Shown here in pieces: positions 26,906 through 36,543 of a stretch of DNA of 64,000 nt. The translations under genes and the position numbers were made by a program. Positions within the stretch are counted from its first letter, which is position 1. Every line of letters begins with the position of its first letter. The notes beneath the pieces are model-generated. The model searched no databases and was not told the origin of the DNA. It saw only the letters and a program-made list of their open reading frames with translations. The stretch lies in contig NZ_VORZ01000001.1 in the NCBI RefSeq assembly GCF_007997305.1, forward strand, positions 620,001 through 684,000, written 5' to 3'. This stretch comes from Psychrobacter frigidicola. GTDB taxonomy: Bacteria > Pseudomonadota > Gammaproteobacteria > Pseudomonadales > Moraxellaceae.

Positions 26906-27969
26906 GTGATACCGATATAAGTCATGAGCTGATCGAACAAGTTAAACAGGCCAGCGCTTATGGCAAAAAATTAAAAATAGTTGGTGGTGGTAGTAAGGAT
27001 TTTATGGGTCGGCAGTCTGAAGGTGAACCCATTAGTATTGCCAAGCATAGCGGTATTGTCAGCTATGAGCCGATTGAACTGGTGCTTACTGCTCGAGCAG
27101 GTACACCGTTAATTGAGATCAACGCCGCTTTAGCTGAACACCATCAAAGATTGGCGTTTGAGCCGCCACTATTTGATGGACGCGCAACTTTGGGTGGTAC
27201 TTTAGCAAGCCATTTATCGGGACCAGGTCGACCGTGGAATGGTTCGATAAGAGATCACGTCCTAGGTATTCGCTTGATTAATGGCCGCGCAGAAGAGCTA
27301 CGCTTTGGCGGTCAAGTGATGAAAAACGTGGCAGGATATGATGTATCACGCATGCAGGCTGGCGCGATGGGTACCCTGGGTATCATTAGCGAGGTCAGTC
27401 TAAAAATAATGCCCAAACCTGCTGCAACCATAACGCTTAAGCAAGAAATGAATGCGGCACAAGCCATTGCAGAGATGAATCGTTTGGCTGGACAAGCTAA
27501 GCCCTTAACCGCTGCTTGTTGGTTTGATAATCATCTTTATTTGCGATTAGAAGGTGCGCGTAGTGCGGTAGACAGTACAGTTACCCAGTGGCAAGGCACG
27601 GTATTAAAAGATGGCGATGATTTATGGGCACAGTTACGTGAGCAACAATTGGATTACTTTGCTGACAAGAACGCCCCTTTATGGCGGTTTTCAGTCAATA
27701 GTAATGCTGGACATTTATTACCAGAAGAGAGTTGGCTCATTGACTGGGGTGGTAGCCAACGTTGGCTACGCGGTGACTTTGCAACTGATGAATTAGAAGC
27801 CTTGGCTGAGAGCGCAGGTGGACAAGTAAGCCTTTATCGTGGTGGCGATCGACTACAAGACGTTTTTCACACACAGCCTGATGCGCTGCGTAAACTTCAT
27901 CAGCGGCTCAAGCAGGCATTCGATCCAAGCGGAGTTTTTAACCCCGGTCGTCTTTATAGCTGGATGTAA
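26902..27969 (+). CDS. glcE: Glycolate oxidase subunit GlcE (FAD-binding)
   Basis: A 355-residue FAD_binding_4 protein with KIVGGGSKDFMGR at the N-terminus, ATLGGTLASHLSGPGRPWNG and GAMGTLGIISEVSLKI, and a C-terminal half that is shorter than that of GlcD, as usual for GlcE. It ends in FDPSGVFNPGRLY. It acts as a partner flavosubunit of the glycolate oxidase complex. It is translationally coupled to glcD and followed by glcF after 38 bases. Confidence 0.93.
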   Translation: MSDTDISHELIEQVKQASAYGKKLKIVGGGSKDFMGRQSEGEPISIAKHSGIVSYEPIELVLTARAGTPLIEINAALAEHHQRLAFEPPLFDGRATLGGTLASHLSGPGRPWNGSIRDHVLGIRLINGRAEELRFGGQVMKNVAGYDVSRMQAGAMGTLGIISEVSLKIMPKPAATITLKQEMNAAQAIAEMNRLAGQAKPLTAACWFDNHLYLRLEGARSAVDSTVTQWQGTVLKDGDDLWAQLREQQLDYFADKNAPLWRFSVNSNAGHLLPEESWLIDWGGSQRWLRGDFATDELEALAESAGGQVSLYRGGDRLQDVFHTQPDALRKLHQRLKQAFDPSGVFNPGRLYSWM

Positions 27970-28007
27970 TCGCTAGATTTAATAGCCGAATGGAATAGGA
28001 AGACATC

Positions 28008-29219
28008 ATGCGTACCCAAATTAATGTGAAATATCTAGAGCATCCAGAAATTGAAGAAGCCGATTCTATTTTGCGTAGCTGTGTACACTGTGGATTTTGT
28101 AATGCGACTTGTCCCACTTATCAAGAGCTGGGTGATGAACGCGATGGTCCACGCGGACGTATTTATTTAATTAAGCAAATGTTAGAAACTGGGGATGTCA
28201 GTGAAAAAACTCAGACTCATTTAGACCGTTGTCTGACCTGTCGTAGCTGCGAGACCACTTGTCCATCTGGAGTACAGTATGGCCGCTTGGCTGAAATCGG
28301 CCGCGGCATTATGGAAGTTCAGCTAGAACGCCCTTTTCAGCAAAAGCTACTACGATGGTTGATACGTAAAGTCTTACCTTACTCACGCCGCTTCGGAGCG
28401 TTGTTACGTTTAGGGCAGTCAGTGCGACCAGTATTGCCTGGCAGTCTAAAAGCTGTGGTGCCCATTAAACAGGTCAAACTCGCTATGCCAGCTCAACAGC
28501 ATACGCGTCGGATGTTGGTACTAGCAGGCTGTGCCCAACCTGCCGCCACTCCGAACACCAATATTGTAGCAGCGCGCGTGCTTGATAAATTAGGCATTAG
28601 CTTGTTCACAGCGCCTGAAGCAGGATGCTGCGGCGCTGTAAGTTATCATCTTTCTGCACATGAGGAAGGGCTAGAATTTATGCGCCGTAATATCGATGCG
28701 TGGTGGCCTCATATTGAAGCAGGAGTAGAAGCTATTGTTATTAGTGCCTCTGGTTGTGGCTCAATGGTCAAAGATTATGGTGAAAAACTCAGTAAAGATA
28801 CTGCTTATGCCGCCAAAGCAAAACGGGTTAGTGAGCTTGCAAAGGATATTGGTGAGGTATTATTTAAAGAAGACTTAAGCCAGCTACAGCTGCAAGGATT
28901 GGGTCGCAAAACAGCGGTACACTGCCCGTGTTCCTTGCAACATGCTCAGCAATTGGGTGGTCTAGTTGAACAACTTCTGCAGCAAGCTGGTGTTGAGCTG
29001 ACCCGCACGCAGAATGGACACTTATGTTGTGGCTCTGCTGGAACCTACTCAATACTCCAGCCAGAGATGAGCCAGCAATTACTCACTAATAAGTTAGCGG
29101 ACTTAACCGTTGGTAATCCAGAACAAATAGTAACCGCTAATGTTGGTTGCCAGATGCACTTAGGCAGCAAATCACCAGTACCAGTGAAGCATTGGATTGA
29201 ATTGTTAGATCCACAGTAA
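28008..29219 (+). CDS. glcF: Glycolate oxidase iron-sulfur subunit GlcF
   Basis: A 403-residue subunit with two 4Fe-4S cluster motifs (CVHCGFCNATCP at about residue 25 and CLTCRSCETTCP at about 75) and two CCG (cysteine-rich) domains, CCGAVSYH and CCGSAGTY. It carries electrons from the GlcDE flavins towards the quinone pool at the inner membrane. It is the last gene of the glcDEF unit; a 15-bp hairpin lies ~100 bases after the stop. Confidence 0.95.
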   Translation: MRTQINVKYLEHPEIEEADSILRSCVHCGFCNATCPTYQELGDERDGPRGRIYLIKQMLETGDVSEKTQTHLDRCLTCRSCETTCPSGVQYGRLAEIGRGIMEVQLERPFQQKLLRWLIRKVLPYSRRFGALLRLGQSVRPVLPGSLKAVVPIKQVKLAMPAQQHTRRMLVLAGCAQPAATPNTNIVAARVLDKLGISLFTAPEAGCCGAVSYHLSAHEEGLEFMRRNIDAWWPHIEAGVEAIVISASGCGSMVKDYGEKLSKDTAYAAKAKRVSELAKDIGEVLFKEDLSQLQLQGLGRKTAVHCPCSLQHAQQLGGLVEQLLQQAGVELTRTQNGHLCCGSAGTYSILQPEMSQQLLTNKLADLTVGNPEQIVTANVGCQMHLGSKSPVPVKHWIELLDPQ

Positions 29220-29317
29220 TGTGAGTTGTGAGTGCATAATTACAGATACATAATGGTAGGTGCACTGCTAAGCCATACTCGGTAAATAATGTGTTACTGC
29301 AATTATAGCGTCTAGCT

Positions 29318-29357
29318 AACTAAGCCCTCGTTACCTTAATAGAACGAGGGCTTAGTT
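29318..29357. terminator. Strong hairpin between glcF and the acetyltransferase gene
   Basis: A perfect 15-bp stem (29318-29332 with 29343-29357) with a 10-base loop between convergent genes. Neither side has a good T-tract right after the stem, so it may end transcription weakly or mainly stabilise the 3' ends. Confidence 0.65.
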
Positions 29358-29368
29358 ATGGAGAGTTT

Positions 29369-29926
29369 TTATGAACAGTACTTTTTTATAGTATCAATAC
29401 TTCTTGTCATCTTAATATCTACTATTTTAATCTCCTCATATAACTCTTCACTACTCTCTCCGCTAGCTATAAAACCGTGCTTTTTATAAAAGTTAATAGC
29501 GGAGATATTATCTTTTAGTACCCATAAGCATAGGCTAGGATTATGAGTACTTTTCAATATAGTAGTCAAAGCTTGCCTCATCAACTGAGTACCGATACCT
29601 AAGTTATGACACTCAGGAAGCACATATAAGGTAGTAATTTCATAATCATTACCCTTACTAAAATACCCAATAAACCCTACGTAATTTTGCTTATTATTGT
29701 CATCATCATTATCACTACTATCGCAGGCCATCCACACACTGACATTAGGATGAGCTATCACCTCCTGCCACACCTCCTTTCTCTTAGCCAAACTATTTTC
29801 TTTATTGATATATGACTTAGGTAAAAGCGCCAAATAAGCAGCATTCCAACTAATGAAGTGAATGTTAGCAATATCTATATAATCTTCTTGCCTTGCTTCA
29901 CGAATAAGAAACATACCTTGCTCCAA
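29369..29926 (-). CDS. GNAT family N-acetyltransferase
   Basis: A 185-residue cytoplasmic protein with the GNAT fold: an N-terminal FLIREARQEDYIDIANIH strand and helix, the acetyl-CoA loop LYVLPECHNLGIGTQLM (about residues 101-117), and the C-terminal AINFYKKHGFIASGE. It should transfer an acetyl group from acetyl-CoA to an amine, possibly a protein N-terminus or small molecule; the substrate is not known. The likely start is Met1 or Met5. An Asp/Asn-rich loop (DSSDNDDDNNKQ) interrupts the central sheet. Confidence 0.85.
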   Translation of the reverse strand: MEQGMFLIREARQEDYIDIANIHFISWNAAYLALLPKSYINKENSLAKRKEVWQEVIAHPNVSVWMACDSSDNDDDNNKQNYVGFIGYFSKGNDYEITTLYVLPECHNLGIGTQLMRQALTTILKSTHNPSLCLWVLKDNISAINFYKKHGFIASGESSEELYEEIKIVDIKMTRSIDTIKKYCS

Positions 29927-30185
29927 ACATTAAACTTCAAAACTCTTTAGATTTTAGTAAATATAAAAAACCATAGCATTTAATCAAAATCAATCAAAAA
30001 ACCGTCTCGGCTATTAAATAATTTTTATTATCTATCCATATGCCTATCTAACAACCCATGTATCCAAAGAATATCAAAAACAATATTCGAGGGTTGCAAA
30101 GCAATAGCCCAAGGCTATACTGCATATGATTAAGTAACAATACGAAGAATAAAAATATCCAACCTTGAATAGGTGAAAAACAGAC

Positions 30186-30632
30186 ATGAGCTTTCGATTT
30201 AGAAAAAGTATCAAGCTTGCACCCGGTGTACGTATTAATCTGACCAAAAAAGGGGTTTCCAGCCTCTCAGTAGGCAAACGCGGCGCCACTGTCAACGTCG
30301 GCAAAAAAGGTACGCGCGGAACCGTTGGCATTCCTGGTAGTGGACTGTCTTATTCTTCTTATAAATCACATAGTGAGTCAAAGCGCCAACCACCACAAGC
30401 GCTTTCCCAAAACAAGCATCCGACTCGACCGCCTCCTCCCTCAACATACAATATCGATACTAATTCTAATTCTGCTACTGAACAAAGGCAAGTCAGCATT
30501 CTGCTAGGTATTGGCATTTTTTTAGTACCTCTTATTTTTGCATGGTTCACCCTTAGACAAGGCTACTCAACGGCTAGCCGCGCTATTAGTATGGTGTGGA
30601 TGATTCTTGTCATTGTGGCGATGCGCTCATAA
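30186..30632 (+). CDS. DUF4236 domain-containing membrane protein
   Basis: A 148-residue protein. Residues 1-58 form the DUF4236 domain, seen in the pattern MSFRFRKSIKLAPGVRINL and KKGVSSLSVGKRGATVNVGK, a Gly/Lys-rich beta-type domain often found at the N-terminus of small membrane proteins. A Ser/Pro/Asn-rich linker follows, then two hydrophobic helices (about 101-121 and 131-147). Function of the family is unknown; an envelope location is inferred from the membrane helices. Confidence 0.8.
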   Translation: MSFRFRKSIKLAPGVRINLTKKGVSSLSVGKRGATVNVGKKGTRGTVGIPGSGLSYSSYKSHSESKRQPPQALSQNKHPTRPPPPSTYNIDTNSNSATEQRQVSILLGIGIFLVPLIFAWFTLRQGYSTASRAISMVWMILVIVAMRS

Positions 30633-30921
30633 TAAGGCTGATAATAACTGCAGTTTTATACGATTTTTGACTCTATTATTTATACTGGTTGTAAGTATAC
30701 GCCGCTGAATCAGTGGCTGTTAAGATGAAATAATGCTATTATTACTGGCTGAGATAAAGAGTGCGATCTAGGGCTGTTAATGCCTTATTTTTGTTTACAT
30801 ACTATTATAGGTTATTGATTTATAATATTTTATTTAAATTTTAATAACTATAAATCTTTCCTTTTATTTAAAAAAACTATCAGCGTATTCTCCTTTTTGC
30901 TTGCATCAGTAAGAGTCTTTT

Positions 30922-33900
30922 ATGGCATTTGTACACCTTGGCATTCACAGCGAATATTCGATTACCGATTCTATCGTACGTATCAAGCCGTTAGTCAAAG
31001 CGGCAGCGGCTGACAATCAGCGCGCTTTAGCTTTGACCGATTTATCTAATCTATACGCCACGGTTAAGTTTTATCGTGCCTGCCTAGGTGCGGGCATTAA
31101 GCCGATTATTGGCAGTGAAGTCATCATGGATAATGAAGACTCGCGCTTAGTGCTACTGGCCATGAATAATGAGGGCTATCAAAACATCACCCGTATCGTG
31201 TCACTGGGGTTTACCGAAGGGCGCGCAGAGGTTGCCAATCATGGCGTCCCTATCGTTAAGCGTAGCCACATTCTTGAGCATGCCGCTGGCGTTATTGTGC
31301 TGTTTACCGAAAAGTCAGATGTGGGTCAAGCTCTGGTTAGCTCGATGCCAGAAAAGGCGGATGAGCTACTTCTCGAATGGCAGGGACAGTTTGATGACCG
31401 CTTATATTTTGCGATTAAACGTACCAATCGTGCCGGTGAAGATGCCTTTATCAAAACGGCTATTCATGCGGGTGCTAAATACAATATTCCTATTATTGCT
31501 CATAATGATGTGCGATTTTTAGAGCAAGACGACTTCGATGCCCATGAAGCACGCGTCTGTATTGCTGGCTCGTATGTTCTTGCTGACCTCAATCGCCCGC
31601 AAAATTACTCTGATGAGCAGTATCTAAAAACCCAGACGCAGATGCAGCAGTTATTTGCGGATATCCCTCAAGTCATTGACAACACCATACGGCTGGCTAC
31701 CCGCTGTAATGTGACCTTGACTCTGGGTATTAATGTGTTGCCTGAGTTTCCAGTGCCTGAAGGCGAGACAACCGAATCATTCTTTCGCTTAGAATCGCAG
31801 CGCGGGCTTGAACATCGTCTAGAAAAACTCTTCCCAGTTGAGGCACGCAGTAATAATTGGAACGATATCCGTCGAAGATACGATGAGCGTTTGGAGTATG
31901 AACTAAAAGTTATTTTATCAATGGGTTTCCCTGGTTACTTTTTAATTGTGATGGACTTTATTCGCTGGGCAAAAGCCAATGGCGTACCAGTCGGTCCCGG
32001 TCGTGGTTCCGGTGCTGGCTCCCTCGTCGCTTATGCGCTGAATATTACGGATCTTGATCCTATTCATTATGATTTATTATTTGAGCGCTTTTTGAATCCT
32101 GAGCGGGTATCCATGCCCGATTTTGATATTGACTTCTGTATTGACGGTCGTGACCGCGTTATTGACTATGTCGCCCAAACATATGGTCGTGAAGCGGTAT
32201 CACAAATTATTACCTTTGGTACGATGGCAGCAAAAGCCGTTGTGCGTGATGTGGCGCGAGCACAAAGTAAATCATATTTTCTTGCCAGCAAAATGTCGAA
32301 GCTGATACCCAAGACTCCAGGAATGACACTCAATCAAGCACTTGAGCAAGAACCGCAGCTTAAAGACTTAATCTCTAATCCTGATAATATGGATTATGAG
32401 GATGCCATTGAGATTTGGGAGATGGCGATTAAGCTTGAAGGTATTTGCCGTAACGTCGGTAAACATGCCGGCGGCGTACTGATTGCTCCGCATAAAATCA
32501 CGGATTTTAGTGCTATTTATTGTGATGATGATGGCCATCGGGTGAGCCAGTTTGATAAGGATGACGTCGAAGCAGTTGGGCTGGTGAAGTTTGACTTTTT
32601 GGGTCTACGTAACTTAACGGTGATTAATGCAGCTGTCGAAAATATTAATAAGCGCCGAGCTAAAGAAGGCGTAGCGGAACTGATATTAGAAGATTTGCCG
32701 CTTGATGATGCTAAAGCTTATAAACTATTACAAGATGCCAAAACCACTGCCGTTTTTCAGCTGGAAAGTTCGGGCATGAAAAAATACTTGGCTAAGTTGC
32801 AGCCCACTAACATTGAAGACGTCATCGCCATGTGCGCGCTGTATCGACCCGGTCCGCTTGATGCTGGCATGGTTGAGATGTACATTGACCGTAAGCATGG
32901 GCGCGAGGAAGTTATCTATGACCACCCTAATCTTGAGCCGATTTTAGAAAATACTAACGGCGTTATCGTCTATCAAGAACAGGTGATGCAGATATCACAG
33001 GTCATGGCCGGCTATAGCTTGGGCGGCGCTGACATGCTCCGCCGTGCGATGGGTAAAAAGAAACCGGAGGAAATGGCCAAACAGCGTGATATTTTCGTTA
33101 CTGGTGCTACGACGCAAGGTATTGATGAGGTCACTTCAGGCGGCGTGTTTGACTTGATGGAAAAGTTTGCCGGTTATGGTTTTAACCGCTCGCATTCTGC
33201 TGCTTATGGGGTACTGGCTTATCAAACGGCTTATTTGAAACAATATTATCCTGCTGAATTTATGGCAGCCGTATTAACGTCTGATATGAACAACACCGAT
33301 AACGTGGTGTTCTTTATCAATGACTGCCGTGAAAACTTTGACTTAACCGTAGTCAATCCTTCCGTTAACCGTAGTGAGTGGCACTTCGTCGCAGATACCC
33401 CAACTAACATCATCTATGGCTTAGGCGCGATTAAAGGCGTTGGTGAGAGTGCGGTCGAATCTATTGTTGAGGCGCGTCGACGCGATGGCTATTTCTTGGA
33501 CTTATATGACTTTTGTCGCCGTGTCGATATTAAAAAAGTCAATAAACGGGCGCTTGAAGCATTAGTAAGTGCGGGCTGTTTTGATGACTTCGCCGCGACC
33601 TTGCGGCCTGACTTGCCAAGCGACGAAGCATACGAGATTCGTGGCGCGCTAATGAGTCAGTTGCCAAGCGCAGTGCAAGCGGCCGAGCAAGACCGCCAGA
33701 ATAAAGAGATTGGTATGATGGATTTGTTCGGCGAGATGGATGGTGCGGTTGCCGCGCCGCCACTTGTTATGACTCCCGAGCTGATTTGGGGTGACAAACA
33801 TCGCTTAAAAGCTGAGAAAAACACCTTAGGCTTATACTTAACCGGACATCCTATCAATGAATACTTAGATGAGCTAAAGCATTATACTTCAGGCGCGCGA

Positions 33901-34626
33901 CTCAACAAATTGGTCGATACTGGTTATAATGGCAGCTGCTACTTTGCAGGCTTAATCATCGATATGGCAAATTTTGGCAATCGTAACGTGATTACCTTAG
34001 ATGATGGCACGTCAAGGTTAGAAGTCAGCTGTTATGCGGAGCGCTTTAATCGGGTTAAAGAGCAATTAAAAGTCGATGAAGTAGTGATTATCAAGGGCAG
34101 TATTCGTGAGCGCGACGGTCGACTATTTGCGCGCCTTGATAATGCTTTGAGTATGGTCGATGCACGTCTGCGTTGGTTAAAGAAAATTAGCATTAAAGTT
34201 CATGGTAGTGACATCAACCTATTAACACGGCTGCAACCCCTGCTAAAATCAGCACAAGCCAGTATTATTCCTGCACCGCGTCTCTCGTATGACAATGATC
34301 AGAACGAGCAGAATAGTGGCAGCGCTCATGATAATTATAATAACAATGCTATAAATAATGGCGGCGGTAGCTTATATGATGAAGAGGGTAATGACTTACT
34401 AGCGTTAGAGCAGAATATGGATACAGACTATGCTGATCAAGCCCTTAGCAATACCGATGCCTCAATTAATGACAATTGTACACCGCTAGGTCTGAGCATT
34501 TATGAAGAGTATGGCATCGCTAACGTTGCCTTATCCGAGCACTGGCGCGTCTATCCTAATGACGATAACCTACAACAGATGAAGAATTTAATTAGCGAAG
34601 ATAACTTACACTTTCATTACAGCTAA
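30922..34626 (+). CDS. dnaE: DNA polymerase III subunit alpha
   Basis: A 1234-residue replicative polymerase. The N-terminal PHP domain starts HLGIHSEYSITDSIVRI. The catalytic palm has PDFDIDFC with Asp400 and Asp402, the metal ligands, and GPGRGSGAGSLVAYAL. The finger domain (KKPEEMAKQRD), helix-hairpin-helix (YGLGAIKGVGESAVESI) and OB-fold (CYFAGLIIDM) follow. It is about 75 residues longer than E. coli DnaE because of an Asn/Asp-rich stretch at about 1122-1195 just before the end. It stands alone, with a small membrane-protein gene 54 bases downstream. Confidence 0.97.
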   Translation: MAFVHLGIHSEYSITDSIVRIKPLVKAAAADNQRALALTDLSNLYATVKFYRACLGAGIKPIIGSEVIMDNEDSRLVLLAMNNEGYQNITRIVSLGFTEGRAEVANHGVPIVKRSHILEHAAGVIVLFTEKSDVGQALVSSMPEKADELLLEWQGQFDDRLYFAIKRTNRAGEDAFIKTAIHAGAKYNIPIIAHNDVRFLEQDDFDAHEARVCIAGSYVLADLNRPQNYSDEQYLKTQTQMQQLFADIPQVIDNTIRLATRCNVTLTLGINVLPEFPVPEGETTESFFRLESQRGLEHRLEKLFPVEARSNNWNDIRRRYDERLEYELKVILSMGFPGYFLIVMDFIRWAKANGVPVGPGRGSGAGSLVAYALNITDLDPIHYDLLFERFLNPERVSMPDFDIDFCIDGRDRVIDYVAQTYGREAVSQIITFGTMAAKAVVRDVARAQSKSYFLASKMSKLIPKTPGMTLNQALEQEPQLKDLISNPDNMDYEDAIEIWEMAIKLEGICRNVGKHAGGVLIAPHKITDFSAIYCDDDGHRVSQFDKDDVEAVGLVKFDFLGLRNLTVINAAVENINKRRAKEGVAELILEDLPLDDAKAYKLLQDAKTTAVFQLESSGMKKYLAKLQPTNIEDVIAMCALYRPGPLDAGMVEMYIDRKHGREEVIYDHPNLEPILENTNGVIVYQEQVMQISQVMAGYSLGGADMLRRAMGKKKPEEMAKQRDIFVTGATTQGIDEVTSGGVFDLMEKFAGYGFNRSHSAAYGVLAYQTAYLKQYYPAEFMAAVLTSDMNNTDNVVFFINDCRENFDLTVVNPSVNRSEWHFVADTPTNIIYGLGAIKGVGESAVESIVEARRRDGYFLDLYDFCRRVDIKKVNKRALEALVSAGCFDDFAATLRPDLPSDEAYEIRGALMSQLPSAVQAAEQDRQNKEIGMMDLFGEMDGAVAAPPLVMTPELIWGDKHRLKAEKNTLGLYLTGHPINEYLDELKHYTSGARLNKLVDTGYNGSCYFAGLIIDMANFGNRNVITLDDGTSRLEVSCYAERFNRVKEQLKVDEVVIIKGSIRERDGRLFARLDNALSMVDARLRWLKKISIKVHGSDINLLTRLQPLLKSAQASIIPAPRLSYDNDQNEQNSGSAHDNYNNNAINNGGGSLYDEEGNDLLALEQNMDTDYADQALSNTDASINDNCTPLGLSIYEEYGIANVALSEHWRVYPNDDNLQQMKNLISEDNLHFHYS

Positions 34627-34680
34627 CATTTTCATTAGCGCCAACGTTTTCTTTATAGGGTATAGTTTAGGAGCATTATT

Positions 34681-34938
34681 TTGAGGACTGTGTATGTTAA
34701 GTTGCTACAAGTTGTTTGGGTTTTAAGTATTGTTATTGTTTTGGTCTCAGTTTTTCATATTGGCGAAGTCTACCAAAACAATATTTTTTATGAGAAAGTG
34801 GAAATCTATCAAAGATTAGCAAACATTGCCGGCGTTTGGTGTGCGATTCTGTTAGTTGTGCAATATTTAACGTTTGCTAGCTGGAACCCCTTTGATTTGT
34901 TTAATAACGCTCTAATTGAAAAAGATACTTCAAAATAG
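34681..34938 (+). CDS. Small two-helix membrane protein, TTG start
   Basis: An 85-residue protein with two hydrophobic helices (about residues 9-28 and 50-67) and a polar, charged C-terminus. The TTG at 34681 is preceded by AGGAG (34669-34673) at a 7-base spacing, better support than for the GTG at 34690. It lies between dnaE and the Hpt gene, 43 bases before the latter's likely start, so it may be cotranscribed with them. No family recognised. Confidence 0.6.
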   Translation: MRTVYVKLLQVVWVLSIVIVLVSVFHIGEVYQNNIFYEKVEIYQRLANIAGVWCAILLVVQYLTFASWNPFDLFNNALIEKDTSK

Positions 34939-34981
34939 ACTGTGCCCCTACCACATCTTTTACTCGACGGAATACTCAATC

Positions 34982-35356
34982 ATGACCGACGCTTATTTCA
35001 CCAAAAATAATATTGATGACGAAATCATCGATAACGAACAGTTTGAAGACATGCGCGACTTGCTAGAAGAGGATTTTTCCGACTTGATACAGACTTATAT
35101 TATCGACAGTCAACAGCGAATCGATACGCTACGCATGGCTTTAGCTGATAATGACAATGCTAACGGTTTTGAGGCCGCACATGCCTTAAAAGGTGCCAGT
35201 GCTAATTTAGGCGCAACGCAATTGGTCCGCCTTGGCGATCAATTACAAGAGGCCTGCCGCGAGCATCAAATCAGCCAACAAGCCGATATTATTGAACAAA
35301 CAGCTACCGCTTTACAGCGCGTCAAACAAGAAATTACTTTACGCTTGGAACCATAA
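34982..35356 (+). CDS. Hpt domain-containing phosphotransfer protein
   Basis: A 124-residue helical protein with the phosphotransfer motif AAHALKGASANLG; His67 is the likely phosphorylated residue. Hpt domains pass phosphate between the receiver of a hybrid kinase and a response regulator. The ATG at 34982 fits the family better than the longer frame from 34916. No hybrid kinase lies in this window, so its partner is elsewhere. The stop overlaps the trmJ start by one base (TAATG). Confidence 0.85.
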   Translation: MTDAYFTKNNIDDEIIDNEQFEDMRDLLEEDFSDLIQTYIIDSQQRIDTLRMALADNDNANGFEAAHALKGASANLGATQLVRLGDQLQEACREHQISQQADIIEQTATALQRVKQEITLRLEP

Positions 35357-36330
35357 TGAGCCGCGACTTTTTATCAACTACGCCTGCAATACAAACCGAA
35401 GATATGAGCTGCTCTACCGCCACTGTCACTGATTACTTATCCTGCCTACAAGTGGTCATGGTCAATACCACCTTGCCGGCCAATATTGGCTCAGCAGCGC
35501 GGGCGATGCATACTATGGGCTTATCGCGTTTAACCGTGGTGAATCCAAAGCATCCGATTGATGAGACCAGTATTGCCCATGCCGCAGGTGGTAGTGAGCT
35601 ATTGTCAGCAGCGCTCATTGCACCTACGTTAGAGGCAGCGATTGCAGACTGCCAGCTGGTATTTGCCGCCAGTAGTCGCAGCCGTCATTTGCCGCGTCCG
35701 GTGGTGACACCCACACAAGCGGCTAAAATCATGCTTGATTTTATTGATGGTCAGTTAGCAATCAGTCAAGAGGCAGCATCTAATACACAAACGCTTGATG
35801 ACAATAGACCCCCTACTAATATTGCTATTTTATTTGGCCGCGAAGATCGTGGTCTGACCAATGAAGAATTGGCCTATGCCGATTATCATATTCAGATTGA
35901 CGCCAATCCGGCTTATCCCGTGCTTAATGTTGCTTCAGCGGTACAGGTGATTGGCAGCTTTATTTTTGCTTATGCACAAAATCATCATAATGCAGTCAAC
36001 AACAAAAATGATGAGGATAAAAAAGCTATTGATAAGTTGAATGATACTGATGAATCGACTGGTATAGCCTCGGCATTAACAACCTCAGCAGCACCACATC
36101 TATTAGATACCTACTTGCGCCAACAGTGGGACGAGCCTGCAATTACCCAGCAGCAGTTACAGCAGCTCATCCAGCGTACCACTGATTTAATGATTCAGCG
36201 CAGCTTAGCCGATAGTACACAGCTAAAATCACTGCCATCGCGGTTGTCTCGTTTAGGCTCACGACTTCAGCTTGACCAAAAAGAGTATCAACTGCTAAGT
36301 GCCCTAATAGCTAAAATCTTAAAGGACTAG
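35356..36330 (+). CDS. trmJ: tRNA/rRNA 2'-O-methyltransferase TrmJ (SPOUT family)
   Basis: A 324-residue SPOUT methyltransferase. The N-terminal domain begins VVMVNTTLPANIGSAARAM and includes LVFAASSRSRHLPRPV, FGREDRGLTNEEL and PVLNVASAVQVI, the three conserved knot motifs for binding SAM. TrmJ methylates the 2'-O of nucleotide 32 in tRNA. A low-complexity insert (HHNAVNNKNDEDKKAIDKLN) separates this domain from the helical C-terminal part. The final codons are partly duplicated downstream (36311-36350). Confidence 0.93.
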   Translation: MSRDFLSTTPAIQTEDMSCSTATVTDYLSCLQVVMVNTTLPANIGSAARAMHTMGLSRLTVVNPKHPIDETSIAHAAGGSELLSAALIAPTLEAAIADCQLVFAASSRSRHLPRPVVTPTQAAKIMLDFIDGQLAISQEAASNTQTLDDNRPPTNIAILFGREDRGLTNEELAYADYHIQIDANPAYPVLNVASAVQVIGSFIFAYAQNHHNAVNNKNDEDKKAIDKLNDTDESTGIASALTTSAAPHLLDTYLRQQWDEPAITQQQLQQLIQRTTDLMIQRSLADSTQLKSLPSRLSRLGSRLQLDQKEYQLLSALIAKILKD

Positions 36331-36350
36331 ATAAAATATTAAAGGACTGG
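36311..36350 (+). repeat. 20-bp imperfect tandem duplication across the trmJ stop
   Basis: 36311-36330 (CTAAAATCTTAAAGGACTAG, the last codons and stop) and 36331-36350 (ATAAAATATTAAAGGACTGG) match at 17 of 20 positions. The copy has lost the stop and lies outside the gene. Confidence 0.85.
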
Positions 36351-36543
36351 CTAAACTTTTAAAAGGCTAAAGCCTACCTACAACGTACAGCGCGCAGGCC
36401 TTTTTGTATCATTGACAGCGGGCTGATATACTACAGCACGCTACACTTACTTATTTGATCGCTATTATTTTTTATAACTTAATTATCATAAGCAATGGGC
36501 AGCTAATAATTGCATACCATTTAATACTAAAACGGAGTTAACT

